A stretch of 64,000 nucleotides of DNA, from assembly GCF_019703515.2 (NCBI RefSeq), contig NC_059348.1, positions 22,182,156 through 22,246,155 on the forward strand, read 5' to 3'. The stretch's first letter is position 1, and each line of letters begins with the position of its first letter. The translations under genes were made by a program, and so were the position numbers. Shown one piece after another: positions 36,985 to 48,798 of the stretch. Under the pieces are notes generated by a model. The model did not search any database. It had not been told where the DNA came from and saw only the letters and a list, made by a program, of their open reading frames with translations. This stretch comes from Myxocyprinus asiaticus (taxonomy: Eukaryota; Chordata; Actinopteri; Cypriniformes; Catostomidae).

Positions 36985-37339
36985 GGGGCCTGGGTAGCTC
37001 AGTGAGCAAAGACGCTGACTACCAGCCCTGGAGTCGCGAGTTCGAATCCAGGGCATGCTGAGTGACTCCAGCCAGGTCTCCTAAGAAATTATGCGCGTGA
37101 ACGCGTTACCACAGAGACATAGCGTGTGTGGAGGCTTTACGCTATTCTCCGCGGTAATGCGCTCAACAAGCCACGTGATAAGATGCGCGGATTGACAGTC
37201 TCAGACGCGGAGGTTCGTCCTCCACCACCCGGATTGAGGCGAGTCACTACGCCACCATGAGGACTTAGAGTGCATTGGGAACTGGGCATTCCAAATTGGG
37301 ATGAAAAGGGAAGAAAAATAAATAAATAAATAATAATAA
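36985..37339 (+). repeat. tRNA-derived SINE with 14-bp target duplication
   Basis: Same family as 27357-27803. It has TGGGTAGCTCAGTGAG and GTTCGAATCC boxes, but ~90 bp of the middle is missing (CTAAG at 37085 joins to the later ATTATGCGCGTGAACGCG region). The tail is AAATAAATAAATAATAAT. It is flanked by TAATAATCACAGTT at 36971-36984 and 37340-37353, a direct record of LINE-mediated insertion. Confidence 0.93.
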
Positions 37340-37353
37340 TAATAATCACAGTT

Positions 37354-38584
37354 AATCGCATAGCCAATATCAATATTTAATGAGAAGTGACCCAAAATAA
37401 AGTTCAACATATAATATCAAAATTGATGGACGGATGGATATTTTGGCACACAATCAATGGGTAAGCAACATCCTGCTTTGTTGCAAGTCAGTTGGATGAT
37501 CATGCCACAAATGTAACCTTTGGTTCAACAGGGCAATAAACCCAGTTATTACTCAACCTCTGTACTTATCACACATAATGTTATTGGAGGGTTACTGAAT
37601 GCAGTCGAATATTTATTTTTATAACTTTAGCATTCTAACATGCCATTTTTATTTTATTTTTAAATCACATTCAGTCCCATTATGCGATCCTAATGTATAA
37701 CAGCCTACATGCTTTTAGCATTCCATTCAGTCGACAGGAGTGAAAAAGAGAAGCAAACTAATCAGCATTCAAAGACATCATGCCGAGTCCCTCCAACACA
37801 AGCTGCTAAGTCACCAGATCAAAATCTGCCTGACACGCTGCCTTTTAAATAATCCACTTGCAGGTACGCCATTTAAAAATATTAACATCCTCCTCTGACA
37901 AAGGTAAAGCCCTGACATGTCCAGGGCAAAGGGACTATAAGAAATGAGGCTTGTGTTTACACAAAACAAATATACGTGCATGATGTGTATGAATGTCACT
38001 GATTGCAACCCGAATGATGCACGAGTCGTGAAGTCTACACCAACGATAGGAACATAATAATGCAGCTTTCACTCAGAGTTGCACTTGGATTGCAGTGGTG
38101 GGGAGTTCAGGCACTAGTGGCAGGTGATATTGAAAAAGCATCTTCTGTCAGTTAGCATTTGAGATGCTCCATGAGCTCAGTCAGAAGAACTTAACGTTAT
38201 CATGTTTTCTCTCTAAATTCATCTTTGTATGGTTGGCAATGCATTCAAACTCACTGTTGCAAACACAATAAGAGAAAGGAGTTTGAAGAGATAGTGAGAA
38301 TATGTTTTATATTGATTCCTTTAAGTGCAATTCAAGTAATTAAAATATGCTATTAGCATAACTAAAGATAAGCAAATACTTTGACTTCAGCATTTTCTGC
38401 AGTGAAGCAAAAAAAAAAAAAAAAAAGAGGGAAAATTGCATGGAGACCATAAAAGATCATTCTTATCAAAGACTGTTAGAATAACCTGCATGCTTCAAGA
38501 ATAAGTGTAAAGTCTTTAAATGAGCCTTTGGTTGTATATAGGCTCCTTATTGTCCAGACTGACCACACTGTAAATTCGGCAACA
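37354..38584. other. No feature recognised
   Basis: Unique-looking AT-rich sequence with a poly(A) run near 38410. No coding sequence is supported. Confidence 0.5.
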
Positions 38585-38990
38585 GTAGGTCAAAAGTTCT
38601 TGAGTTAAAACTGGTCTGTGCGTACCGAAATTTAAAACCACTGCCCAAAGTGGCCAAAACTATAAGTGTTGTTAAATGTATGGGCACATGTGGGCTCAAG
38701 TTTCTGGATGTCCACAGATTGGTGCAAAAAGCGAGTTGTAAAGTAAATGTTGTGAAGTGACGTGAACTGTCAGTGGAGTAAAAATGTAATCTTGAAGGGA
38801 AAATGCAACCTCAGAATAGCGCTCATTGACCATTGATTATGTAAATGCGATTACTTCTTGTTTTCCATAGGATCAGAACCCGTGTCTCTGAAGCTGCTGG
38901 TGCAGCTATCACTAGCACCACAGGAAAAGGTAAACGCAATTGAATTGATGCAAACATTTCTGGTGGGAGATGCCGCTTATCAGCAGTTCG
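38585..38990. repeat. Uncharacterised interspersed repeat, copy 2
   Basis: Homologous to 14505-14900 in the same orientation. The open frame 38858-39097 runs through its end and is not preserved in copy 1, so I treat it as non-coding. Confidence 0.6.
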
Positions 38991-39324
38991 GCAGAAGGGA
39001 GTCTATATCAGGAACTGAAACATTCGGTAGCAAAATGTTGAGTTCCTTTGTGATCGTGTTGTATTTTCTCAGGTCTGTATGTGCCAGAGATGATTAGCCA
39101 ACATACTGGCCAAAACCTAAAGAGCCCTAACCCATGTCTCTAAGATATACTGGCCCCTATATATGGCTTAGGCCCCTCTTTCAACATAAGTCCTTTAAAA
39201 GAGAAAGGTAATTTCACACCTCTCCTCAACAAGCCACAAGATTTTAGTAGAATTCTTGTCCATAGCACCAGCAGTACAGTACGAGTCATGCGACTAGGGT
39301 TGGGAATTTAGAAAAACATCTAAC
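38991..39324. other. No feature recognised
   Basis: No element ends or ORFs are recognised. Confidence 0.4.
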
Positions 39325-39480
39325 TAGAGGCAGACTGATATATCGGTTTTACCGATTAATCAGTGCCAACAGATGCTTTTGGAACAATCATTATCACCAC
39401 AAATCTATGCCCATAGTTGTCGATAGTTTTGTCATCATTTCGTCATTTCAATATACGAGTCCATGGTGTGTTTCGGGCTT
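39325..39480. mobile_element. hAT left terminus
   Basis: TAGAGGCAGACTGATATATC followed by GGTTTTACCGATTAATCAG is a hAT-style end. No right end was found before 42 kb; the right boundary given is arbitrary. Confidence 0.45.
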
Positions 39481-42095
39481 GTTTATAGTTAAAAGTTCTG
39501 CATTATGCACCAAATCGTAATTTTTTTTCTGGTTATTTTGGGGATTTTGGTTGAACAATAAACTGCATCAGGGATTTTATTCATGCAAAATCCACTATCA
39601 TTTGACATCTACACCTAACCCGAAGTATGACACTTAGCAAGCACCACTAACGTGCTTACAGCAACGATCCCTGACACGGGTTTGACAAGGTCCTCTGAGG
39701 CTAAAATATAGAGAAAAAACCAAGAGGAAAACTAACAGATATTCACTGTGTGGTGTCTTCCCTTTGAAGCTATTATTGCAACATTCTCCTCATTCATTAA
39801 GAACAGCTGTGATGTTTAATAGTCTATTTAAATTCATTTGAATTAAAAAGAAGTTTACTGATGTCCTCAGATGGATACCATGCAACTAATTTGATGCCTA
39901 TTCATTATTTGCAGCTTGTTGAGACTTTTAATGTACTGATTTGACAGCCAATATTATTATTTCAAGCTGAATTAAAAAGAAAAAAAGCAATAAAATAACA
40001 AATTTCCTTGTAGCTCAGTGACAATTTCTTGTTCTTTTGTGCTTCTATAGCTTTATCGGAGCAACACTTTTTGTTTAAGGCTGTTTTATACGAACTATGG
40101 CTGCATCGGAAAACATAGGCAGCTGACTTATCAGTTATGGTTTAAACAACAGTGTTTTTGGATGGATGGATGGATGGAACTCTCTGAACAGTTTAAAAAG
40201 CACCTTATTTCATCCTACCTTCATCCATCCTTATACAGCCTCCAAAAGCAGCATTTTCCAGTTTTTGGACACAGCCTGTGTCTTCAGGTTATAGTTTAAA
40301 CAGGTCACGTGAGCTGCACGTGCGATGCTCCGTGCTGCTGGAGAGATGAGACGAGGTGGTGAAAAACACTTTCACCACACTGCACACGCCGAACTCAGTG
40401 GACAACATGTTGAAAATGCACTATAAACCTATTTATCAACACAATCTTTTACAATAAAGGCTTTTATGACAACATAAATTACTGTACCGATATACTCACT
40501 CATTGACTTAAAAAAGACATCTTGATGCAAGACAACTACGCAGTAACAGGCACGCAATACTTCCCTCATGTAAACTAGATTTAATGAGTGTATCATAAAG
40601 TTAAATTACCCACTCTCGATAAACATCTGATTATTTATATACGTCATCCCAGGAAACAGTCGATGTAGTAATCCAGAATTCACTTATTTTCTGTTTAGTC
40701 ACACAGTACAGATGCAATGAAAACTCAAAGCGTGTCTCCCAATGAAGTCTAACACACACACACAAACACACATACATATGTGAAATGAGCGATTCTCTTT
40801 GGATACTATGTTTGTTATATGTTATTTCTGTTAAGGGAATTGTAAAATTAGCACAATCCTCTCAGTAGCAGGCTAGCAGCTAATTTGTTTACTCTGGCGG
40901 CTATGGAGCTCCTCTCCTTTCTCTAATCAGAGACTATTTAGCCCAAGCCAGACCACTGGCATTAAAATGAATGGGAGAAATTGGAATGCCCAACAGATCT
41001 AGAAAAGGAAATCCTGCCTTACAGGTAAAAGAGCCAAATGCCTTTTAGAGACAGCCATGGCCTGTCAAGTCAACTTAAGACTTAAAAACATATTTAAAAT
41101 CAGCATTAAAATCTGACAACAGTGGTATCATACACTGTTCTTTTTTATCTGAAACCCAGCTAAAAAACACTATTTTTCAGACTGGTTCAGCTAATGCGCA
41201 TGCGCGTGCTAACATTTCTTGCTTAAAGAGGGGATGATAAACCTTGTTAATAGGCAGTGGTGAGGGCTAATGGGCCGCCCTTCTAAAAGGCTCATTGTGG
41301 GACTTTGAGGCTAAAAGGAATTGGTGGCATTATCTCTTGCAAATAGATTTGAAAATGCTTTAGGCCACACTGCTTTGATTTATTACACAAGATATTGTAA
41401 GTTGTTAGCGCCAATCTCTTGCATGGCTGTAAATTTTTTCAGCCTATGAGACCACATCTAAACTCACAAATAGCCTAAACATTATTGCTTTGCCCTGTTT
41501 TTGTCTTGGAATTCAATTCCACGAACCTTTGAGCTGAAACTGTTCTTTACAGGAACTAGCCATTTGCTCTTGTTTCCAGCATGTCTCTTGCATTCATGAC
41601 ATTTTTATTGCTCATCTCAGTTTTATTAGACACCTCTTCTCCCTCCATCTCTGCTATTAAATACTCTGCTGTCGCACATACACTAATCCAAATCTTTTCT
41701 TTCTTCTCGACTCGCCATACTTTATCTCGCGGTTGCTATAGGAAATTGTACTTCATAAATCACTTATGAAAATTGGACGAATGAAAAATTGAAGGAATAT
41801 CAAAATGGTGGTCTTCACTATTTTACTTGAATATGAGCTACATTCTAAGCACACTATGGGCTTCAGCATTATTCTTTTTGTTTGAGCAGCCTAACATAGC
41901 AATGGCTCCAAAGATGTGAGTTTGGGATGGGTGTTCCTGTTTACCCAAACAATGGAAGATGGGGGCAGAGTTTGGGAAACCTGCTGTCACTTTTTTGTGA
42001 ACAGCAAGGGGGACTTTTACCCATTTTTAGCTCCTACTCCAAGGTAGATAGCATATAGGGACTTTGGGAGTTGCTGACAAAAACCTACATTGAGT
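39481..42095. other. No gene recognised
   Basis: Contains a short (GGAT)4 near 40157 and an A/C-rich run near 40749. Part may be the interior of the hAT that starts at 39325. No coding sequence is supported. Confidence 0.45.
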
Positions 42096-44598
42096 TAGGA
42101 ATGCACCGAAAATATTTGGCCAAAACAGCAAAAAAAAAGTTTTTAGTTTTGGAGGGCCGAAACCATTGACCAAATCTGTGACGTTTAATTAGCGCTTCTC
42201 CAATTATGCATTTTGACAGTGTCAGCGTCTCCTCTCATTTCGTGCACACAACGTGGTTAAGCTACAGAAGGTAAACATGTCTACAGTGTGGATGCATTTC
42301 ACCGTGACCAAAAAGGATGCTAAAATAGCAATATGTAAAATTTGTTCGGCTGAAATATCAAGAGGCGGCTCGTTGCTGAAGAATTTTAGTACGACCAGTT
42401 TGATTTATCACCTGAGAACACAACACCCTGAACAGTTTACCGAGTTCACCAAAACAACAATGGCAAAGAAAAATCTCCCCGGCCCCATTGCTGATGTTTT
42501 TGAAAAGGGTAAAAAAATGACCAATGACAATGCCAAAGCAAAAGGCATCACTAAGAAAATAATGGAATTTATTACCTTGGATGATCAGCCCTTCTCAGTA
42601 TAAGGTTTCGCAAGTTGATCAAACACATTGAGTCCCGTTATACAATTCCAAGTAGACATTATTTCTCAGATGTGTGTCTGCCAGAAATGTACAGCGTTGT
42701 TGCAAATCACATCCAGGAGCTCCTGACTGCAGACATCACAGCCATTAGTTTTACTACTGACATTTGGAGCTCAGACTTCAGCCCCACTAGTGTGCTAAGT
42801 CTAACAGCTCAATGGCTAGACAACGACTTCATATTGCAGAAGGTTCTGCTTCACGCACGTGAATTTGGGGGGGGGTCACACTCAGCAGCAGCCATTTCAG
42901 AGGCATTTTGCAGTATGCTACAAACTTGGTAAATTGGTCAATCAAAAGTGCACATCATACTCAGGGACAATGCAAGGAACATGGCGAAAGCTATGGAGGA
43001 CCTCGTTCTGAAGAGCCTGCCCTGCATGGCACATACTCTTCAGTTAGCTGTCAGTGAGGAAGTGCTGAGTCAGCGCAGTATAGCAGATGTGATAGCTACA
43101 GGGAGACAAATTGTGGGCCACTTCAAACATTCTCCTCTTGCATACTCGCGCTTAGCAGATTTACAAAAACAGTTGGGATTGCAAACAAAAAGGCTTCAGC
43201 AAGATGTCACAGTGAGATGGAATAGTACATATTATATGCTGGAAAGCCTAGTTGAGCAAAAGACAGTCCTGGCTGCATACGTAGCTGTTTATGATTTGCC
43301 CGCACAGTACAGTGCCCACCAGTGGGCATTGATTGAAAATGTAATCTCCATTCTTGCCCCCTTTGAGCAGTTAACAAAGGATATAAGCTCATCCGATGCA
43401 TCTGTTGCTGAAGTCATCTCCTTAGTTATGGCACTAAAGCATCTGCTAAGCAAATTGGTTGAAACAGGCCACGGAGTTAAAATGGCAAAACACATCTCTT
43501 GAAGGCTGTCAGCAGGTGATTTAATCAGACGGAATCCGAACCCTTGTACTGCATCGCTACTGTACGTGATCCGTGATACAAAGATCATTATTTTGATTCT
43601 GGTATAAAGCAGCGGGCACGCAAAATGATCAAAACTGAAATTGATTTGATGGAGACCAAAGACATGGGTCTCAGTGGACTGCCGGTTGAAGATAATGGAT
43701 ATGGTGCACACAACACAGAGACTTCTCTGATGTTCAAAAAGGCCCATACAATGGATGAGGTGCGCACACCACCAACACTGTATGACAAGTTCGACGAGAT
43801 CATAAAAGAGAGCAACCCAAATACCAGACTGACTCCGAGTGCTACCGCGCAACAATTTGATTGTTATATTGCAGGAACCCCCCACCCCCCTTGCGTATTG
43901 GAGCACAAATCAAGGCCGCTTCCCACACTTGGCACGGCTGGCACACAGATATTTGTCTACCCTCAGCACAAACGTAGACAGTGAGAGACTGTTTAGTGCA
44001 GCATCTCATGTAATTGATGAGAAAAGGAACCACCACTCCTGTGAGAAAGCAGAGATGTTACTGTTTCTGAAGAAGAACCTGCCACTTTTCCTGAAGAAAT
44101 AGAACATTGAGTTATTAGGCTACCTATAAGGCCAGTGATACCTATGAGTTTACCCAGCTGAGTTTTATATTTTGTTTTGTAAGGCCTTCAAATATTCGCA
44201 ATGTATTCTTTTTTCACAAGGTAGTGGAAAGACATTCATAGAACATAAAAAGAAAAGGACAATTTATTTTATTAAATTAAATGTATTATAAAATAGATAA
44301 ATATATCTATTTTTTATTTGAGTTTTATTTGACATTTGATGCTTAAATAATTAAAACTGTTATGAAGTGCACAGTGTTCAGAAATAAAATCCACTTTTCA
44401 CTGTTGTACTATATTTTTTTTAGTAATTTTGTCATTGATAAGCTCAGAAGCAAAATTCATTGACTAAATTAATTTAAACACATTGCCACATAAATGATCA
44501 ATCAGTAATTACCCAAACTTTATTTTCGGCTTTGGTTTTCGGCTAAATGAAAACTTTAATTTCAGTTTCGGTAAAAAATACATTTCAGTGCATCACTA
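42096..44598 (+). mobile_element. hAT element with recognisable transposase
   Basis: The left end is TAGGAATGCACCGAAAATAT and the right end CGGTAAAAAATACATTTCAG followed by TGCATCACTA; the two are imperfect inverted repeats. The 2.5-kb length suits an autonomous hAT. I could not find a matching 8-bp duplication (CATTGAGT left, AAAAGTAA right). It encodes the only near-complete hAT transposase in the window. Confidence 0.8.
42253..44102 (+). pseudogene. BED-finger hAT transposase (ZBED-like), broken
   Basis: The likely start is the MSTVWMHF Met at 42277. A BED zinc finger follows: C28 and C31 of the 42253 frame, H53 and H58 (CKIC, HLRTQH). A frameshift near 42600 precedes the RNase H-like core: TTDIWSS (first acidic residue), then a TAA at 42930-42932, then ILRDNARNMAKAM (second), CMAHTLQLAV (C-x2-H motif) and VRWNSTYYMLESL. 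A TGA at 43500 and stop/shift near 43600 lead to the C-terminal part, where DSERLFSAASHVI is the dimerisation motif in another frame from 43839. At least four lesions are present, so it is inactive. Confidence 0.88.
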
Positions 44599-44648
44599 AA
44601 AAGTAAATTCACATAACTGAACTCTTAAGAGATCAAGACATCAAACAC

Positions 44649-45768
44649 TAGGGCTGCAATGGTACATGTATCCACACTGAACCAAACGGATACAGGGCCT
44701 TTGGTACAGTAAACGCAGTCACACGAATGATTACAATTCTTAGCATGGGTGAAACCAATATTAAAACAACATAACGAACAACACAAACCCCGTAGAACTA
44801 AAATGGAAAAAGATTGAGGAGTAACACTGGACCGCACGGAGCCAAAATTTAACAGAACAGAGCGCTACACTAGCTAGCTCGCTATTTTTCCCAGCTGTGA
44901 TGGAATTAAACAAGTTATAAATATGTCAGATTTAAATAAGCCAGAGATTGAAGACCCACCGCTGTCTCTAAAATCTGTTGTTTGGGAGCATTATGGTTTC
45001 GCAGTAAACTACAGTAATGCTGGGTAACAATAGTGAACAAGATGAAGGCTGTGTCGGCTCTGTTTCATCGATGTCGGCTATGTCTCAAGAAGCACATCTT
45101 ACATTATGACTCATTTGCGGTAACATCATCACATGTCTCTTGAGTTTACGGGAGTAAAGCATTAACAGCCTGTGCAAGTTAGTCTCGCCACGGTATTCAA
45201 GCAGCCTCTCACTGCAACAGACAGAGCTAAAGCGATAACAAACGCCATAGGATTATTTATTGCTGCAGATATGTGACCATACTCCGTCATCGAGAACACT
45301 GCTTAACATGCTTCAGCCACATTACAAAGTTCCTACAAGAACGCATTTCTGTAGTGTCCGCACTATAAAAACAAGCATGCACTGTAATTGTCCATGAATT
45401 GTACTCTCCTCTGATAAAGTGGATATAAGTTGTGAGCTAAAAGGCAAAAGACAGAAATCTGCACTGCTAATGTCTTAATTTTGTTACAATTATTATAACT
45501 GCACTTTATTTTTTATTATTATGATTTTATACAATGTGCATATAAGAGGCTCTTACGTTTTGCATTGTAATTCTGTTGAAGAAATATGCATAGTGCACTC
45601 ATGTATAAATAAGCTTTCACAATAAAAATTATTGCCCATCAGCCACTGTTTTTAAAATAAATAATTTAAAGAAAGATTCTTTGTTTTCCCTGCTGTACCG
45701 TACCGAACCGTGACTCCAAAACCGAGGTACGTACTGAACTATGAATTTTGTGTACTGCTGCAGCCCTA
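44649..45768. mobile_element. Non-autonomous hAT with 8-bp target duplication
   Basis: It starts TAGGGCTGCAATGGTACATG and ends TGTACTGCTGCAGCCCTA. The flanks are TCAAACAC (44641-44648) and TCAAGCAC (45769-45776). Subterminal GTACCG words are inverted. No transposase. Confidence 0.88.
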
Positions 45769-45776
45769 TCAAGCAC

Positions 45777-46261
45777 TTATCTCTTCTTAAGCTAATTCGC
45801 TTTTCACTTCTTTTTTTGAGAACAATAATCTAAATACGAATCCTGACACCCAAATTCTATTAATAATGGGTGAGAACTCATGAAGCAAGAAATGTTAGCC
45901 TGTCAGGATCCTGTTAAACAATCATTAAAAGAGCTAATAATTTTAATTTTGACACCTCCTTCAGTTATCATTTTAAACTAATAATCAACTCCACGGGCTT
46001 AGTACATATAAAGGCCTCTTATCATGGCTCCTCCACTCTCAAAAAAGTATAAGAAAAATGTTGAGTAACCTAAAATGTGCTTTTCTGATTAATGGGTTTA
46101 TGAAGGTTTATACATGTGTAACATTGTAAGTTCAGTAAAAATGCGCTTCCCTGCACGCGCTCACACTAAACTCAAGCGTCAGCTGCTAAATGACGAATGC
46201 ACGAGAGAGAGATGATTTTGACTCATACAGATTCTGCTGTTTTAAGTGTCTCCTCTATTCA
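45777..46261. other. No feature recognised
   Basis: AT-rich sequence between two elements. Confidence 0.45.
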
Positions 46262-46366
46262 CGCCCCAAAATTTAAGACCTCAGCAAACTAAATTTAAGA
46301 CTTCTTGTAATTTATTTAAGATATTTAAGACTTCTTAAGACTTTTTAAGGACCCGCAGAAACCCTG
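46262..46366. repeat. DNA-transposon end, GAAACCCTG family, copy 2
   Basis: It carries AAATTTAAGACCTCA, repeated TTTAAGACTTCTT and the terminal GACCCGCAGAAACCCTG. Homologous to 35280-35419. No partner end was found. Confidence 0.5.
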
Positions 46367-47450
46367 AGATACATACATATACATCATGTTAATATAATGT
46401 TATTTTGTAATGTAACATATAATACCATATTAATATTAATATTATTATAATGAGCAATGTCAAAATAAAGTGAACCTGCAGAGTTGCATTCACAATGCAT
46501 GTAAAATGCCTACTGCTTGTTGGAAATAAAGTGAACTAAACTCAGAGCACCTCCTGAGATGGTCTGAAATCATTTACAGCGTTCTCATAGATGACACTAT
46601 TCTTGCAAATTGTTTTCAGACAACTGAATCAGAGAACAAAGAGTGAGAAGTCAATACATGCGTGTTGCGTGAGAACGCTCAAGCTGTGCTCATCTGAGGC
46701 AGAGCACCAATGAACCTCTGAAAACACAGAGAATCAGACAACCACATAAAAGGCTTTTCTATTATCTGTTATTCAAAATATAATTGTGTTCAAATGCTTT
46801 GTGTCTAACGACATTTCTTGTCATATGTCACTCCAAGACATTTAACAGGTCGCCCTCCACAGTGGCAGGTAAATGAGCAAAATTACCTGCCACTGTACAT
46901 GAAATAGGTAACAATAGGTAACTTTTAGGTAAAAACTGTACATTTCACTTTTTATAGTGTATAGCTGGTGTGCAATGTTTATGTAGCTTCTTGTCCTCTA
47001 GTCCACTGTTGACCAAGGGTTGCGCCCTTGGTGGTCAGGCTGAGTCTGGGGCAGCGTCATCTGTGACTAATACTGCAGATGCTGAGGTGACAGTTTCTGC
47101 CAAGTGTCTGCATTTATGTGCCGTTTCCTGGTAGGTGGTGGCACTGCATTCGTTACAGCCTCTCCCTGTGTCCTCTACTAGGCTGATAGTAATCTCCTTT
47201 GCTTTCTTATGCTGTAGTCTAAGAAAACTTAAACATCTAGTCTGGTTTTGTGAAGTGTTGCCCTTTCACTGTCTACCAATATTTGGAGTTCTACTGACTG
47301 ACTAGTAGGCAACCTTGTTGAGTAGCTGTGGACAGGCATAATAAATGTTAGGTAACCATAGAGGAGATCTTTGGGTCTGTCCCATCCTTAATCATTTGGA
47401 AGAGAAATAATTTGGATCTAGTGTAGTTTGTGTTGTTTGAACAGAATATA
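46367..47450. other. No gene; two hairpins
   Basis: A perfect 13-bp stem (CAGTGGCAGGTAA, 46860-46872, inverted at 46883-46895) with a 10-nt loop, and a second weaker hairpin (GACCAAGGG...CCCTTGGTGGTC) near 47010. No ORF is supported. Confidence 0.5.
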
Positions 47451-47560
47451 TGGGGTGGGCAATATAAGCAAAAATAAATTTCATGATATTTTTTAAATGT
47501 TCGGTCAATAATGATATATATCATGATATATCAATTTTTTTATGGAAACGTGATTCAAAA
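47451..47560. mobile_element. hAT-like terminus (GGGTGGGCAATATA)
   Basis: TGGGGTGGGCAATATAAGC followed by palindromic TGATATATATCATGATATAT words resembles a hAT left end. No right end is seen. Confidence 0.35.
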
Positions 47561-48796
47561 ATGTATTTTTGTAATAATGAACAAAAGTAACATTCAGATG
47601 TACATTCTGTACTTCGCAATGAAACAACTTCACAAATAAATAATTATTTAAAAAAATATATATTTTATCTGCTCTGCATCATTTTTTTAATTCAAGCAAA
47701 AAAATAGGCTTTTCTCTTTTTAGTTGAACATAAGCGTTTACTTTGATTCTGAAGCAAACCCCTTCATCACATATTTATTTGACCATTTTCCCATTTTTTA
47801 TTTAGCCTTCCACTGTATGCTGAAAACATTTTCAGCAGACATGAAATTAACAGCACTAGAAGGCTCAATCTTGTAGCTCACACAGCATACTCTGTCCATG
47901 TCTCGCCACCATATACAATTTCTATAAATTATTAATTAAAAAGTGTAATGTGGGTACAGTTGGTTCTTGAATAACCACATTTTACAAAACGTGAGATAGA
48001 GGACTGCTCTTTGATTTTCCCAGAACAACTTCACATTTTAATACAGGGTGTAACCCAAGAGGCTTGAAGTTTTCAAACCCTTCTAAACTAGACATGGACA
48101 TTTAAATAGTCTCTATGTGGGACATATTTATGCACGTTAATGTGTTTGAACTTTCATCAGAAAGATGGAACAAACAATGCAAAATTCAAACCAGAAAACA
48201 AAACCACACCAAAATATTAACGTCCTCCCTGAAGCCCATTATATACAGCACAGTACTTGAATATGTCTGACATATGTCTAACGTAAAGAAAAAAACTGTC
48301 CCTTACTCTGATGTTCTGTGGGGAAAGCATTGGCATCACAGGAACAAGATCTTAACAGAGTCTTTATGGGCTTCTTATTGCTTTACCTTGGTTAATTTTA
48401 TGAGAGTCATTTGCTTCCTGTTAACATCTGGATTTAATCCAATCATGGCTTTCTGAAAAACAGAGCAGTCCCTCAGTGTGAGAGACATCCAACATTGAGT
48501 TTCCAGGCTTAAAACATGACCACAACATCACTTGCAGTTTATGAAATTGTTTTGACAGTAGTTCAAAAATATTCAATTAGCAGAATCTGCAAAGTATCCA
48601 AGTTTGGCTGTATTCAAGTCCATTACACTAATTACAGAGTCTAAAGGGGCATTCGCACAGAAAATGATTGAATCTCTGGAGGTCGAAAAGTTGCTTTACT
48701 GTTCGTTGCTAGCAGGCGTTTCTACTTGACTGCTGTATCCAGCTGTATTAGGCAGGGAATCTCATGAGCTTCAGTGTGTATGTTCACATGGGCTGC
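47561..48796. other. No feature recognised
   Basis: Unique-looking AT-rich sequence. The frame at 48274-48456 has no domain. Confidence 0.5.
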
Positions 48797-48798
48797 TA

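Noticed and set aside
38858..39097. 79-codon ORF as a possible gene
   Set aside because: It runs through an interspersed repeat whose second copy does not keep the frame.
43289..43906. 205-codon minus-strand ORF
   Set aside because: It is antisense to the hAT transposase; no domain on this strand.
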